Below, one piece after another: positions 1 to 11,600 of a stretch of DNA of 64,000 nt; the first letter of the stretch is position 1, and each line of letters begins with the position of its first letter. The stretch is taken from the NCBI GenBank assembly GCA_963930655.1, contig OZ005621.1, positions 18,835,001 through 18,899,000 of the forward strand, read 5' to 3'. Below the pieces are notes generated by a model. The model had not been told where the DNA came from. It saw nothing but the letters and a program-made list of their open reading frames with translations, and did no database searches. The translations under genes were made by a program, and so were the position numbers. This DNA comes from Myrica gale (Eukaryota > Streptophyta > Magnoliopsida > Fagales > Myricaceae).

Positions 1-712
1 GGGAAATGATGGCTGTCTGTGGTGTTGTTTGGTGGTCTCGTTTTGATAGTTTTTTTGTCTACCCTTTTCTGTTGCTGGTCTGGAGGAATTATAATTATTT
101 GTCAATGTTGTCTGAGCTCTCCAATTTTGGGGAGGAAAACGTGAGGTTTTCTTCGGTGAGTTATGTGCTCGTTTCTCTTCAAGAAGATATGATGGAATAT
201 AAAAGAGAAAGGAAGAATTCAGTTGTATCTGGGCTTTGGTTATGCATGCTGAATTTCTGTTATTGGCAATTCGGTTGTTGAATCATTGAGTGCGCAGTGA
301 AGTTCTAAGTTGTCATTAATTTTGAAAACATCTATGGGTTCGAATGGAAAGAACCAAGTGTTATCTTATAAGGAGCTACCCTTGCTGGGGTTGAACTTAA
401 GAACCAATTTTTTGATGATTTGATTTCACTTTGGTGTCTTTTTTTACTGTCTTGGGAACAACAATGGTGAAGTTAGATGCAGCCTCAAAGGGGAGTATCC
501 AATACATGTTTGACCTATGTCAGTGCTGCAAGTTGTAGTGGCTCTTGCGCAGAAGTTATACTTTCAATAATTGTTGTATAAATACATGATTGTCTTCTGT
601 AATGCTTGGCTAATGTATCATATGCCTTTCGAGTAAACATCAATCGTTAGTTACTAGGCACTTAGTGCATAAATTGGCATTCGAAGTGTATATACATATA
701 CATGAATATCTG
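1..712. other. Unrecognised non-coding stretch
   Basis: The longest open frame is about 90 codons (6-281, plus strand). It is rich in aromatic and hydrophobic residues and resembles no family I know. The sequence looks like intron, untranslated or intergenic DNA. No splice-consistent exon is evident on either strand. Confidence 0.4.
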
Positions 713-845
713 CAATACAACTGACGGGACCAGTATCATCCATTGAATATCTGCAGCAGAACAACACCAAGGCGTCCATGCAATACAACTGACGGGACCA
801 GTTTCATCCATTGAATATCTGCAGCAGAACAACACCAAGGCGTGA
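713..845. repeat. Two-copy tandem repeat, 68 bp unit
   Basis: The unit starting CAATACAACTGACGGGACC at 713 begins again at 781. The copies differ at only a base or so (AGTATC against AGTTTC), so the duplication is young. The second copy ends at GGCGT near 844. It lies in non-coding DNA downstream of the minus-strand RIC1 exon. Confidence 0.85.
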
Positions 846-1346
846 AAACGTATCCTACCTCATGATCTACAATCTATACAGATAAGGATTTGAGACAGAC
901 TTAAGTCAAACTAGTGGACTTCACTCAAGAAATAGCAATAGTCAATAGGAAGCAAATACAAAAATATAAAATCAGATTGACTGATCCACTAGAAGGAATA
1001 CACAACCACTTTAGCACTACGGTCAATCAATTTGAATGAACAAAAAAAAGAGCTCACAGACTTCATTACAAAAAGCAAGACTGAATATGCTTTGCACCTT
1101 ATGGCATAGTTTGACATAATATGAGACTTGACTCTTATAGACATTATTTTTCACTTCTCCTCCTCCCTCACTTACTGTGGAGTTCAAGGTATCACAACTC
1201 CAGCCACACTCATCAGCTAATTAGAAGTTTTAACTCTTCCATGGACATATTGGGTTTCTTAGCATAGCTCTTGGACTCTTTGTTGTCAAATATCCCAAAA
1301 TTATGTTGTCAATTATCTAGCTTTACTAGTTCTGCACAAGTCTTAC
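846..1346. other. Non-coding flank of the RIC1 exon
   Basis: I looked on the minus strand for the next RIC1 exon, which in the family continues with the WD-repeat-like block after the DWG residues. I found none. Nothing else is recognised here. Confidence 0.4.
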
Positions 1347-1747
1347 CCCCAGTCATGCAAAGACACAGTACGAATACATGGTGCAGATTCTGCCAGATCA
1401 TATAACTCAACAACCCCTCTTCTGGTACCAACAACGAGGATTTGTTGTTCTGAAGCTACTGAAGCAAATACAACATCACCAGAACCCAACTTTCTTTCAG
1501 CTTTAATAGAATCAGCTTGCTTTACACCTTTCTTACTTACTGTACATGACACCTGTTGTCCATCAGAATATAAAACCAATAACAGCCTCAGTGACAGACA
1601 AAGCTCCAATTGGATAATTGCGGACTTCCTGAGGATAATTACTCCTGGAGCCGCACCAAAAGCAAGACCATTGCCTAGAGAATTTGGTGGTTGAGTAATT
1701 TCTCTGCTATTGTGTGGGTTGGGATCAAGTTCAAATGATCCATAAAA
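1347..1747 (-). pseudogene. RIC1: Isolated exon of a RIC1-like protein (RAB6 GEF complex partner)
   Basis: RIC1 homologues are WD40/quinoprotein-like subunits of a guanine-nucleotide exchange complex for Rab6-type GTPases at the Golgi. The minus strand is open for 133 codons, from FYGSFELDPNP through LRLLLVLYSDGQ, KQADSIKAERKLGSGD and VGTRRGVVELYDL to HDWG. This matches, in order, the N-terminal propeller region of plant RIC1 as I remember it. An acceptor (TTGACAG) precedes it at 1748-1754 and a donor (GTAAG) follows at 1342-1346. The exon is 401 bp, ending after two bases of the next codon, which fits the family. The N-terminal exons expected at higher coordinates and the exons expected at lower coordinates are absent. 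I therefore call it a fragment, although its frame is undamaged. Remaining exons outside the window cannot be excluded on the low-coordinate side. Confidence 0.75.
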
Positions 1748-1754
1748 CTGTCAA

Positions 1755-3143
1755 GGAGAAGACTATAATTATGACAAGATAAATACAACTACAACCAAAA
1801 TGCCCATGGTAAAACGGATTTACAACATCAATGATCCAAAACAAGTGCTGAAGTGCATCTATTCGAACAATTAAAAATTACAAAGACTGTGTATAGTTAC
1901 CATTAAAATAAAAAATCACAAACTTCGGATTAGAAATAAATGCCCTTGTAAACCAAAAACACTTGCACATAGCATCAAGATTAAGTACAAAAACCCACAA
2001 AAATGATATCAATTAAGCACTCGGTCTTAATTCAGAAAATTAAAAGAAGGAATTCGAAAACTGAACCTGGGAAAAGGATATGCGAGACAAATGACTTCGA
2101 AAACTACTGGCACCTGTGAATTTAAGCAAAGATCAAGAAAACAAGCAAAAAACACAATTCCCAGAAAATCTTAAAAACAACTTTTAAGGGAAAAAAAATA
2201 GATCTGAGAAAAAACGAGGGAGAGGGCTTGTAGAGACTGACCTGGAAGGAAGAGGAGAAAACGTCGACTCTTTTTTTTCTTCTTTCTTTTTATGCGCGTT
2301 TGTCCTTTTTTCTGAAGCAATGAGAGCTGTGAGAAAAGGGAGACGCCGGAGAGAGAGTTGGGCTGCTGCTTTGATATTTGACGGATTTCGGAAGGGTTGG
2401 GGGAGGAAATTTGGGGGAGGAAGGCTGGGACGAAGGGTTGGTTGGGGGAGGAAGGCTGGGACGAACTGGGAGGAACGGGTCGCGGAAACGGGGCGGGTCG
2501 CGGGTTGAAGTCATTAATACGTTGGCACGATCCTCACCGTCCAACATAAGCCAAGCGATCCTGAGCGTCCAATCGGAGCACTGACACGCTTTTGAAGTCG
2601 CATAATAACCGGCGCCCTTTAGAAGAGGACATGTGATGATTATACAAGACAAGTTTGTTGTCGAGTTGCATTTCATTCGTATTGGCAGAAGCTGAACTAA
2701 CCATGGAGGTCCTCTTCTTGCTTCGTTTCCTATAGATCTTTTTTCATGTTACCTCTATGTTGGAATCAAAGCCAGGTTATGCTCAAAACTCCACGTCTTG
2801 CACTTACAAAACCACAGCTGGTACCGCCCTTTCAGCCTGGATCCTTTGCACACGTCCGCATCCCTGTGTGTTTCGCTAGCAACAAAACGTATATATACAA
2901 CCTCGCACTTCATCTTCTTTTGTTCACACAAGCACCTCTTTCCTTGTACTGCATAAGTGAACTCAACAAATCAGTGATCTGACAATAAACAAAATAAAAG
3001 TTTAGGATACCATTATCTTGTTTTTCTTCTTTAGAATTCCTCCGCAACCAAACAAAAGCTACTAAACACTAAAAACTTGCAGATACTTGGAAATGAAAAA
3101 CAAAACAAAAAAACTAAAAAGTGTGCGAGTAAATGAATTACTA
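1755..3143. other. Unassigned region with GC-rich, promoter-like part
   Basis: The stretch 2230-2640 is G-rich on the plus strand and C-rich on the minus strand. It could be a 5' untranslated or promoter region for minus-strand transcription towards the RIC1 exon; a CCAG/GTCAGT donor-like site lies near 2240 on the minus strand. A 128-codon minus frame (2290-2676) is low-complexity proline/serine and I do not accept it as coding. From 2700 to 3143 I recognise nothing. Confidence 0.35.
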
Positions 3144-3371
3144 CTAAAAGGTAGACCTAGTTTTAGTTGACACAATGGAACAGACGATTCGAGAAGATTG
3201 TCTAGAGACTTCCTTGTTCGAGGCTAGACCATGAAGAGGAACTGAAGTTCTGGCCCTCAGCAGAGAGAGATTCGGCAATATAAGGAACTGGAATTGCTTG
3301 CCAGGATCAGTCCGCAGACACATAGAAAATGGAGCAACAGAGCCAAACAATGGTACACGAAGAGAATCCAT
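3144..3371 (-). CDS. Possible first exon of a plastid-targeted protein
   Basis: The minus strand is open for 75 codons from an ATG at 3371. The peptide is rich in Ser, Arg and Leu with few acidic residues near the start, and contains RIVCSIVSTKTR, which resembles the end of a chloroplast transit peptide. A weak donor (ACTAG/GTCTAC) occurs near 3155, so the exon may end before the frame's stop. No downstream exon is recognisable at lower coordinates, and I cannot name the protein. It could be a gene remnant or a chance frame. Confidence 0.3.
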   Translation of the reverse strand: MDSLRVPLFGSVAPFSMCLRTDPGKQFQFLILPNLSLLRARTSVPLHGLASNKEVSRQSSRIVCSIVSTKTRSTF

Positions 3372-3479
3372 CGTCGTTCAGAGAAAGGAAGCGAGCTCGA
3401 TCGTCTCTGAACTGCCACGAGAACAAATGACGTCACCGTAGCTTATTGAACTTTGAAGGGCAAGTAAGTTAAACGAAAG

Positions 3480-3531
3480 GCGTTAAAGGAAGGGCAAAAC
3501 AGGAATCGTTAAAGGAAGGGCAAAACAGGAA
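3480..3531. repeat. Two-copy tandem repeat, 26-27 bp unit
   Basis: CGTTAAAGGAAGGGCAAAAC occurs at about 3481 and again at about 3507, each followed by AGGAA. It is a simple local duplication in the spacer. Confidence 0.75.
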
Positions 3532-4480
3532 ATGATAATAATAAGTTGTCACGTGTACGATACGTGGTTAGTTTGCCGTGAGAAGTAACAACAATTTAAA
3601 CATAAAACTTTGGAGTACTAATATAACAAAATCGATAAAAATGAGTGCAACTTATAAATGACCCAAAAGTTCAGGGGTGCAAAGTGAATTTTTGCCTTTA
3701 ATTTTACTCATGATTTTGGGATTAGTGAATTTTCCCTTTTTTTATGTCGGTGGATATACCTCATCTCGAGGAAACATTTTATTTCAACTTATCTTTTTAA
3801 TATAGTGTTATAGTTTGAATACAACTATAAAATAATCTATTTATATCATTAAATTATTTATTTTTATTATAATAAATATAAAAAATTCACTCAAATCATA
3901 TTCGTCTTCACTTTTTTACCAATTTTTATAGACTATAATTTTGCAACCCTTAAAATTTTGGCATGCAAATATTTTCTAAAATCAGGATTTGTAGAAATTG
4001 TTTGCAACTCCCAAAATTTTGGTAATCAAACATTTTGTAAATTTAGAATTTGTAGAAATTTTTTTTAGATGCAAAATTTTTGTCTCAAACTTTTTTAACT
4101 TTTTATGTTTTCACACTAAACATTTTGTTTTTCTCTTTTTTATTTTAATTATGAAATAAAAAATAAAATAAAAAACTTTCAAAATATTAGGTCTCTATCA
4201 AATCATACCTATTTAGTTTTTTACAACTCAAATAAAATTTTATTTTTTTTCAATATTTCACATATATACTTTAAATTTTTTCCTATTTTTCTCATAAAAT
4301 TCAATAAAATTATAATCTATCTCAATTTTTTAAATGCAAATATGCCCAATCTCTTTCATAGTAATAACCACAAAAGATTAAAATATGCAAGAAATACGAA
4401 ATAGGTAAACAATTCCACTTGATTGGTACTTCTTAACTTTAGTCGAATAATTTGTCCCATTAAATAAAGAGATCGACCAT
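3532..4480. repeat. AT-rich spacer with dispersed MITE-like sequence
   Basis: No gene is visible. The part from about 3790 to 3960 shares phrases (CTATAAAATAATC, TTTTTACCAATTTTTATAGA and similar) with 17940-18080. In reverse complement it resembles 18750-18910 and 58790-58950. This suggests a small AT-rich dispersed family. Terminal repeats are not clear at this copy. Confidence 0.4.
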
Positions 4481-4856
4481 AAAACTCTCCCATTTCAGAA
4501 GCAGCTGCCAGGAAAAAATGAATTAACAAAAAAAGACAGAAAGAGACAAGGGGAACTTGGGAGTCTCATATAGATACTCTGGTCGGAAGAAGATAGAGAT
4601 ATCTGATCTAGTGGTCCCCACTTGTTAAAGGAAAATAAAATTAAAACAGAAAAAGGAATCGAAAATTCTGATCAAAATCTCGATCTGAGGGGTTACGAAC
4701 GAAAGCCCTAATCGGCTGAAGATTGAAGGTTAGTGCTATTCCTATAGGAGTGGCAATCGAGAAGCCCCGAAAAGTTGGAAACCAAGTCCATTTTTAGCGC
4801 CATAAATTCGAAACTTTAAACCCCGCCCACCCACTGTTTCCCTCGGAACACCACTC

Positions 4857-4864
4857 TATATAAT
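4857..4864 (+). promoter_or_regulatory. TATA box of the JMJ25-like gene
   Basis: TATATAAT lies 113 bp upstream of the ATG at 4970. Transcription would be expected to start near 4890, leaving a short, pyrimidine-rich 5' leader (CTCTCACTTTGCCCGTCTCT begins at 4924). The position and sequence are typical of plant core promoters. Confidence 0.6.
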
Positions 4865-4969
4865 ATACGTTTAAATTCAAACCCACCGTTTTCTTTCTTA
4901 AAACCGGTTGCTACTTCGCCAAACTCTCACTTTGCCCGTCTCTTTCGCTCTGGAAGTCTCTTGTTTGTA

Positions 4970-5620
4970 ATGGCACCCTCGAAAAAGCGGCGGATAGTGA
5001 AGGCGGAGGAAGAGCGTGGGGCTGAGGGGGAAGGAGGAGTTGAAGCACTTGTGAAGAAGACGGGGAAGAAGAAGGAGCCAAGTGGCATTAGAAAGATTAA
5101 GGAGGAGGAGGAGGAGGAGGAGGAGGAGGAGGAGGAGGAGGAGGAGACTGGAGCTTCCGTGGTGGGGACTGAGAAAGGCGGGGGGTCTGTCAATGGAGGG
5201 GCGGTTTACGTGAAAAATAGGCCGACAACACGGAAAGGGAAGGAGGTGAATTATGCTGAACGTCCGGAAGAAGATGATGGTGATGTTTCGGGGAAGAAGC
5301 GACGGAGGAAGAGGAAGAGGAGGAATCTACTGGACGAGAAAGGCTGTGGAGAAAATTGTGGTGCTCAGAAGAGCGTCAGAGTTGAGCAGAGCAATGTGTT
5401 CGAGCCGGAGGAAGGAATTATCAGTGATGGCTTTAAGGAGAAGATTGTGGGAAGGCCCAAGAAGAAGGGTAAAAAGGACGTGGTTACGGAGAACGGGACT
5501 AAGACCAATGGGGCGGAGATGAAAGATCCTCCTGGAAGGACCACTAGGACAGGTCGCCCGTCGAGGGCTGTACAAGTTCGAAACCAAGATACGGCTAAAA
5601 TAAACAAACATGATCCGCAG
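4970..5620 (+). CDS. JMJ25-like exon 1: basic/acidic N-terminus
   Basis: 217 residues, ending at a GTAACA donor. It has a glutamate run of about 15 residues encoded by pure GAG (5102-5146), followed by a basic cluster [10 protein letters not shown] near residues 108-118 that should act as a nuclear localisation signal. Two AT-hook-like motifs follow ([10 protein letters not shown] and RTGRPSR). The exon is otherwise low-complexity and probably disordered. The C-terminal part, leading into HDPQ, is the usual lead-in to the zinc fingers in this family. Confidence 0.85.
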
Positions 5621-8600
5621 GTAACAATTTTTTTCCCGTGTCTTTGCTTTTATGTTGTCTGCTTCTTGTTGCCGTGTTGTGTTCGACTGACTTCGGATTC
5701 GACAGTGGATTGAACAGGTGTCCTTAATGTGCCATCAATGTCAGAGGAATGATAAAGGTCGGGTTGTTCGGTGCCAGAAGTGTAAGAGAAAACGATATTG
5801 TGTCCCTTGCTTGAATAGATGGTAGATGTTTTCTTCCTTTCTTTGCTTAACTAGTTTCTTGTTTTGGTATTTCATTTAATGGGTCAAGTCTAAAATGGCG
5901 ATCTCCTTCTTTCTTTTAATGCTCCTCATCTGTTATTTAATTGGATTTCCCTATAAATTTTGGCGGTTTAAGTTTTATCTTTGTGTTATATTTGGCAAGA
6001 AGTTATCTTTGTTTACGGCACCCCAGTGGGCAATTTCGGCTTTAAGGCATTCCATTGGAAGCTACATTATTTTATAAGACAGTGAAGGTACCGAAGATGC
6101 ATGATGAAACTTGAGATAATCATGAATGAAATGTTTTGCAGAATGATACCAACAGTGTATTATAACAAGCATAATAATATAGGGTTGTGGAAACACAGGA
6201 TGTATCCCATATGCTATTGATTTAGGACTTCAATAGGGACGAGAAGAGAGCCACTAACTAAATGGCTAGTTGCTTGAATGGTTTTAATCAAATATGTGAG
6301 ATGGCAGACTGGCAGTGATCTTTGGCTGATCATTGCCTTAATGTTCTGTTTCCTTTGGACCTTCTTTCTTAGAGCACTCTTCAGGAGAAGTCCGTCTGTT
6401 GCTGAAATCATTACATTTCATTCTATTTTTCTGTACATTTCTAAAGGTGTTAGTCCTGCTCTTTTTTTCTTTTGACTATTATTGACTACGTCCCAGTCCA
6501 GATCTGGAACAATTGATCTTGGAACCTTGGCTGCTGATGTTTCTCAATAAGAATAAAGGAAGGTCACTACATCTTTTAACCTGTAAAAGATGATATTTTG
6601 TATAAAAAATAAGCTTATGTTTTTTTAGTTGCTGTCATTGGTTGTCTATTATAAGTGTTGTTTTGTGTAGGTATCCTAATACGGAGGAAAATGCTATTGC
6701 TGAGTCTTGTCCTGTGTGCCGTGGAAATTGCAATTGCAAAGCATGCTTACGGTTGGGTGCACCAGATAAAGTCAGCTTCTCTGCCTCTCACATCTCATGA
6801 ATTTGTTTGTATCCTGCTGAATTGTTTTTGTTTAAAGAACACACACACACACACATGAATATTAATGTGAAATTTGACAAATGATCCATGCCTTGCTGCA
6901 GATATTGAAGAACATAGAGTTGAGTATCAGTGAAGACGATCAATTTGAGCACTATAAGTATTTACTACAAGCGCTTCTTCCAATTCTGAAATGCCTTAAT
7001 GAAGAACAATTGATTGAGAAGGAAATAGAGGCCAAAAGACAAGGTATTTATTTTCAGTCCTTGCCGAAGAAGCTTAGAATCTCATCCATGACTCAATGTT
7101 TGTTAGTTGCTTTTGACGTGACAATAGTTTTCTGATTGTGTTTGGATGGAAGATGTCTCAAAATGTGGAAATTGCTATGTAATTGGCCGAAGCAAAGTAG
7201 TTTTTGGCTTGTGTCACTGCTGAATGTAATGTCCTATACCTTACTTGACACAGGGCGATCTCAATTTCAGATGTTCTCATAGCTGCTTGTTATAGCTGTT
7301 GATTTTGGATTTCATATTTTGGATATACTCTAATGCTTTGGTTGTGTGGCGTTCATTTGGAAGGGTTATCAATTCCAGATTTAGAGATAAAACAAGCAGA
7401 TTGCAGCTCTAATGAGCGTATGTACTGGTAACGTCTTCTCTGGAAAATGCTTCTTTCCAATTTTTCCATAGTTTTATTAAGGTTTTGATGTTAAGTGTTC
7501 TTTTTTTGCAGCAACAACTGCAAAACTTCTATTTTTGACTTTCACAGAAGCTGTCCTAGTTGTTCGTTTGATCTTTGTCTTATCTGTTGCCGGGAAATTC
7601 GTGCTGGAAACTTGAAGGGAGGTGAGGAAGAAGTGATTGTGCAGTATATTAACAGGGGGCTTGACTATTTGCATGGTGGAGAGGGGAAAGAACTGACATT
7701 ACCCACTGAGACTGGGCCTTTTGATCTTATAAAGTCAAAATCTAGGTGGGAAGTAAAAGAAGATGGCAGCATTCCTTGTCCCTCTGAAGGCATGGGTGGT
7801 TGTGGTCATGGAACTCTAGAATTACGATGTATGTTCTCAGAAAATTTCATTTCTGGGTTGGTGAGAAAAGCAGAAGAAATAGCCAGAACATACAATCTCA
7901 CGGACGTGAGTGTCAGTCCTTCAGAACGGTGTTTGTGTTTCAACTCTATGGGTGAAGTTGACTTAAGAAAGGATTGGTTACGGAAAGCAGCTTCTCGAGA
8001 CTCTGATGACAACTTTTTGTATTGCCCGAGGGCCCTTGATATACAACACGGGGATTTGAAGCATTTCCAGTGGCATTGGAGGAGAGCCGAGCCTGTGATT
8101 GTGAGCAATGTGCTTGAATCTGCTTCAGGTTTAAGTTGGGAACCCGAGGTCATGTGGCGTGCAGTCCGTCAACTGAAGCATACCAAGCATAGCAGGGTGA
8201 TGGAAGTGAAGGCTATTGATTGCTTGGATTGGTGTGAGGTTAGTTCATTATGGTCCTTATTTGTAGATGATAAATAATCTTATTGTCGGGTGGTCAACTC
8301 CAGAAAATCATCAAAATGATAGGAATCTGCAAAATTTCAGGTTTCTTTTTTATTTTTGAACACAACAGTCAGTTTTCCAACCTTTTCATGTCTCCAGATA
8401 TTAATTGATTGTGGAAGAAACGGGAATGGGCTGAGAAAGGCTATCATTCTCATTCCAGATATGTCAAATATTGTTTTGCAAGTTGCCAAATGATCCTCGT
8501 GTCAATTTTTGTATGGGTTTGCTTTTATTCTCCTAACTTTGGAACTAGTAGCTGCATGTATTCCCTCAGATTATTTTGAGGGGAAGATCATGATGACTGT

Positions 8601-11600
8601 TTTCTAATGCTTCCTTTCATTCTCAACTGGAATAGTTCAGGTCCATCAATTTCTTGAAGTTCTTTATTCACTTCAGTGATTATTAGTATTAATCTTTTAT
8701 TATATCTCATAATTCTTCCTTTATTGCTTCTTTGTCAGTTTTTGTGTTCATTAATTTAAACTCTCTCACTTGTCTACTCAGGCTTAGCATGATGCATAAT
8801 TGTTTTTGCTGATGATTTTGTCAGATGATACTAACTCCTGTGATGATTTGCAGTCCGAAATCAATATCCACCAGTTCTTTACTGGGTACATGAATGGTCG
8901 GGTTGATTGGCGTTCATGGCCCCAGATACTGAAACTGAAAGATTGGCCTCCATCTTCTTTATTTGAGGAACGGTTGCCACGTCATGGTGCTGAGTTTCTC
9001 TGTTGCTTGCCCTTTAAGGAATATACACATCCGCGCACGGAAAAGATGCGCAAGAAAAATACACATCCGTGCAAGGAAGAGACACATCCCTGCGAGGAAA
9101 AGACACATCTCCGCAATGGCCTTTTAAACATTGCTGTCAATTTGCCTACTAAATCTCTAAAGCCAGATATGGGCCCCAAGACTTACATTGCTTATGGAGT
9201 TTCTCAGGAGCTTGGCCGCGGGGACTCTGTCACTAAGCTTCATTGCGACATGTCCGATGCAGTAAGTAGTTTTGGTGGAACTTCGGGCATTTTGTTTGTT
9301 TTATTTGTTGGGGCGTGGAACTTCTCTTTGGTTGGGTTACTACATGGAACTGTCTTTTATGTTCATCTATGTTAAAGGATGCATATGTAATGGCCAGATG
9401 AATTTTGTAACTGTTGTCATTTGCTCGACAGCTATGTCAGTTCCTTCCTGTTACAAGCATTAATGGGCTTGATTCTATGCCATAGTTGACCAAATCTCCT
9501 GTCATATATTTCGTGTAATATTTTGCGTCCATTACAGGGTGTAATGTAATTGACATAGAAAAGCTGTTTGCAGTTTGCCAATCTGGTGTGAGCTTTTAAG
9601 TGAGACATGTGCATTGGAGATCAGTTCACTGGACATTCCAGGAATGGGTGACGTCCCGCATCAAACTATCTACTACATCAAGTCAAAACCAAGTTTAGAT
9701 AAGCATGCCTTTCTCACAGCAGGTTTAGGGTCTTAATTTTTTGTGTCACACTTGATTGGAAGCAAATGGTTGGCTTTAATCTATTTCCTCTAGGTGTGTG
9801 ACTAGAATGGCATCTCTACTCTGCAATGCAGGTGCACTAATCAGGTTTTTGGAGAGTAGTCTACTTAGTGGGGCTGACTTAATTGTCGTGTCTTCATTAT
9901 TCTGCTCTTTTGTTTTAGAGAGACAGGCCCTTGTCTTAAAATAGAAAGTAAAAAGAAAGTTGGGGGTGTTTGGACAGTGTTTTGCTTTAGAGATATGATG
10001 ATCTAATATTGTAGTAAAATGTGTGCAAAAAAGGAGTGTATCTGGATGATGCTTTTTGGTAACAAACATGTCTACCTGATTTCTCTTTAATATTAGGTTT
10101 GGCTTTGATTGCATTCTCTTTTGAGTGCACATATGAGCGATTGAAATAAAGGCCTGGGGTACGTTTCTTTTGTTAAATGTTCTAATTTCCTTTATTCTTA
10201 TTTTTGTGAGGTAAATATTCTGACACACACTGCTGAAGTGACCCTTGAACCCAAGACGCTTAGGAATATAAAAGAGCTGCAAAGGAAGCACTTTGAGCAA
10301 GACCAAAAAGAGATCTTTGGGGATTTTCTGTCTGTGGATGAAAAAGTTGGGAGCCTCAAATCTGTTGGTGGGACTGGTCCAATTTCTGCTAATGAAAACG
10401 AATCTTGTGGTGGACGTGGGGATCAAAACACTTCTGTAACTATTGAAGAACTTGCTGATCCTGTTGTTCCATGTGATGCTGATGGTGTTGATTCAAGCAT
10501 GAAGGGCACCGACTTTTCTAGGGGATCAGGGCTTGAAAAGACGGATGCTGCAAAGCTGGATCAAGTTAATGATGGCAAGAGTGTTCCTACAATTTCTGGA
10601 AATAATTTGGACAGGTTAGAAGCTTCTGAGGGTGGCGCCCTGTGGGATATTTTCCGAAGAAAAGATGTGCCTAAGCTGCAGGAATATCTTAAGAAGCACT
10701 TCAGAGAATTCAGGCACATACATTGTTGCCCATTACCGCTGGTAATTTGGCCTGTAAATGTTGCTATGTCTTCATCAGTTATCTATGATACAAGGTTTTG
10801 GAGAAATCTTGTCGTATTACCCTTTATTTATTTTGGTAGTAGTAAAATAATTGAGTACTGACTTTACTTGGTTGATTGTTGCCATGTTGCATGGGGACAG
10901 TAGGGAAAGTGATATGATCTCATATGTTCCTTGTGATGGTATAATGCTATCAGGTTGTATTAGTGAATAAGAATCCATGTGTTGAATAGAAACTTAGTCG
11001 GTTTTCGAAATGCTAGGGAATGATAATTTCTTTTTAAAGCATGTAAATAGCTTATTTCTGTAGAAAAATATCTCTAGTCTTTCCAGATTGCCTTACATTA
11101 GATCAAACAAAACCTTTTGAAATCTGAATTTAGGTAACACAAATTGGGATACTAGACTGACCACCTCTGCACCTGCTGGACTTAACGAGGTGAATATGTA
11201 GATCATTCAATGGAATTATAGCATCTTAAATTCTTGAGTAGTTATGACCTGCATGATTGCTGGCCTTTCAGTCATTGAATTGACCAGATCATTTGTATGC
11301 ATATGCACACATACACATACACATACATATAATGTTTATATATTTCTGCTGGGGTGGCTAATCGGTTGGAAAAAATTCAGAGGGACTTTCTTTGGGGTTG
11401 TGATGGCAGTGTGCGTAAGCTCCATCTTGTGAAGTGGGATTTGGTGTGTTCTCCTGTCCAGCATGGGGGGTTGGGGCTCCGGAGTATTGTTGCTTTCAAT
11501 AAGGCTCTCTTGTCCAATTGACTTTGGCGCTTCGCTCTTGAGCGGGACAGATTTTGGAGGATGGTTATAGAAGCGAAGTATGAGTGTTTTTTGGGCGGTT

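Noticed and set aside
2290-2676. 128-codon minus-strand frame
   Set aside because: Proline/serine-rich low-complexity translation of a C-rich stretch, no family resemblance, and overlapped by other equally long frames. It is more likely promoter or untranslated DNA.
4961-4969. Extending the demethylase start upstream by three codons
   Set aside because: The upstream codon is TTG, not ATG. The ATG at 4970 is the first usable start after the TATA box and gives the expected MAPSKKR-type N-terminus.
5253-5611. Long overlapping frames on both strands within exon 1
   Set aside because: They are shadows of the purine-rich coding exon in other frames.
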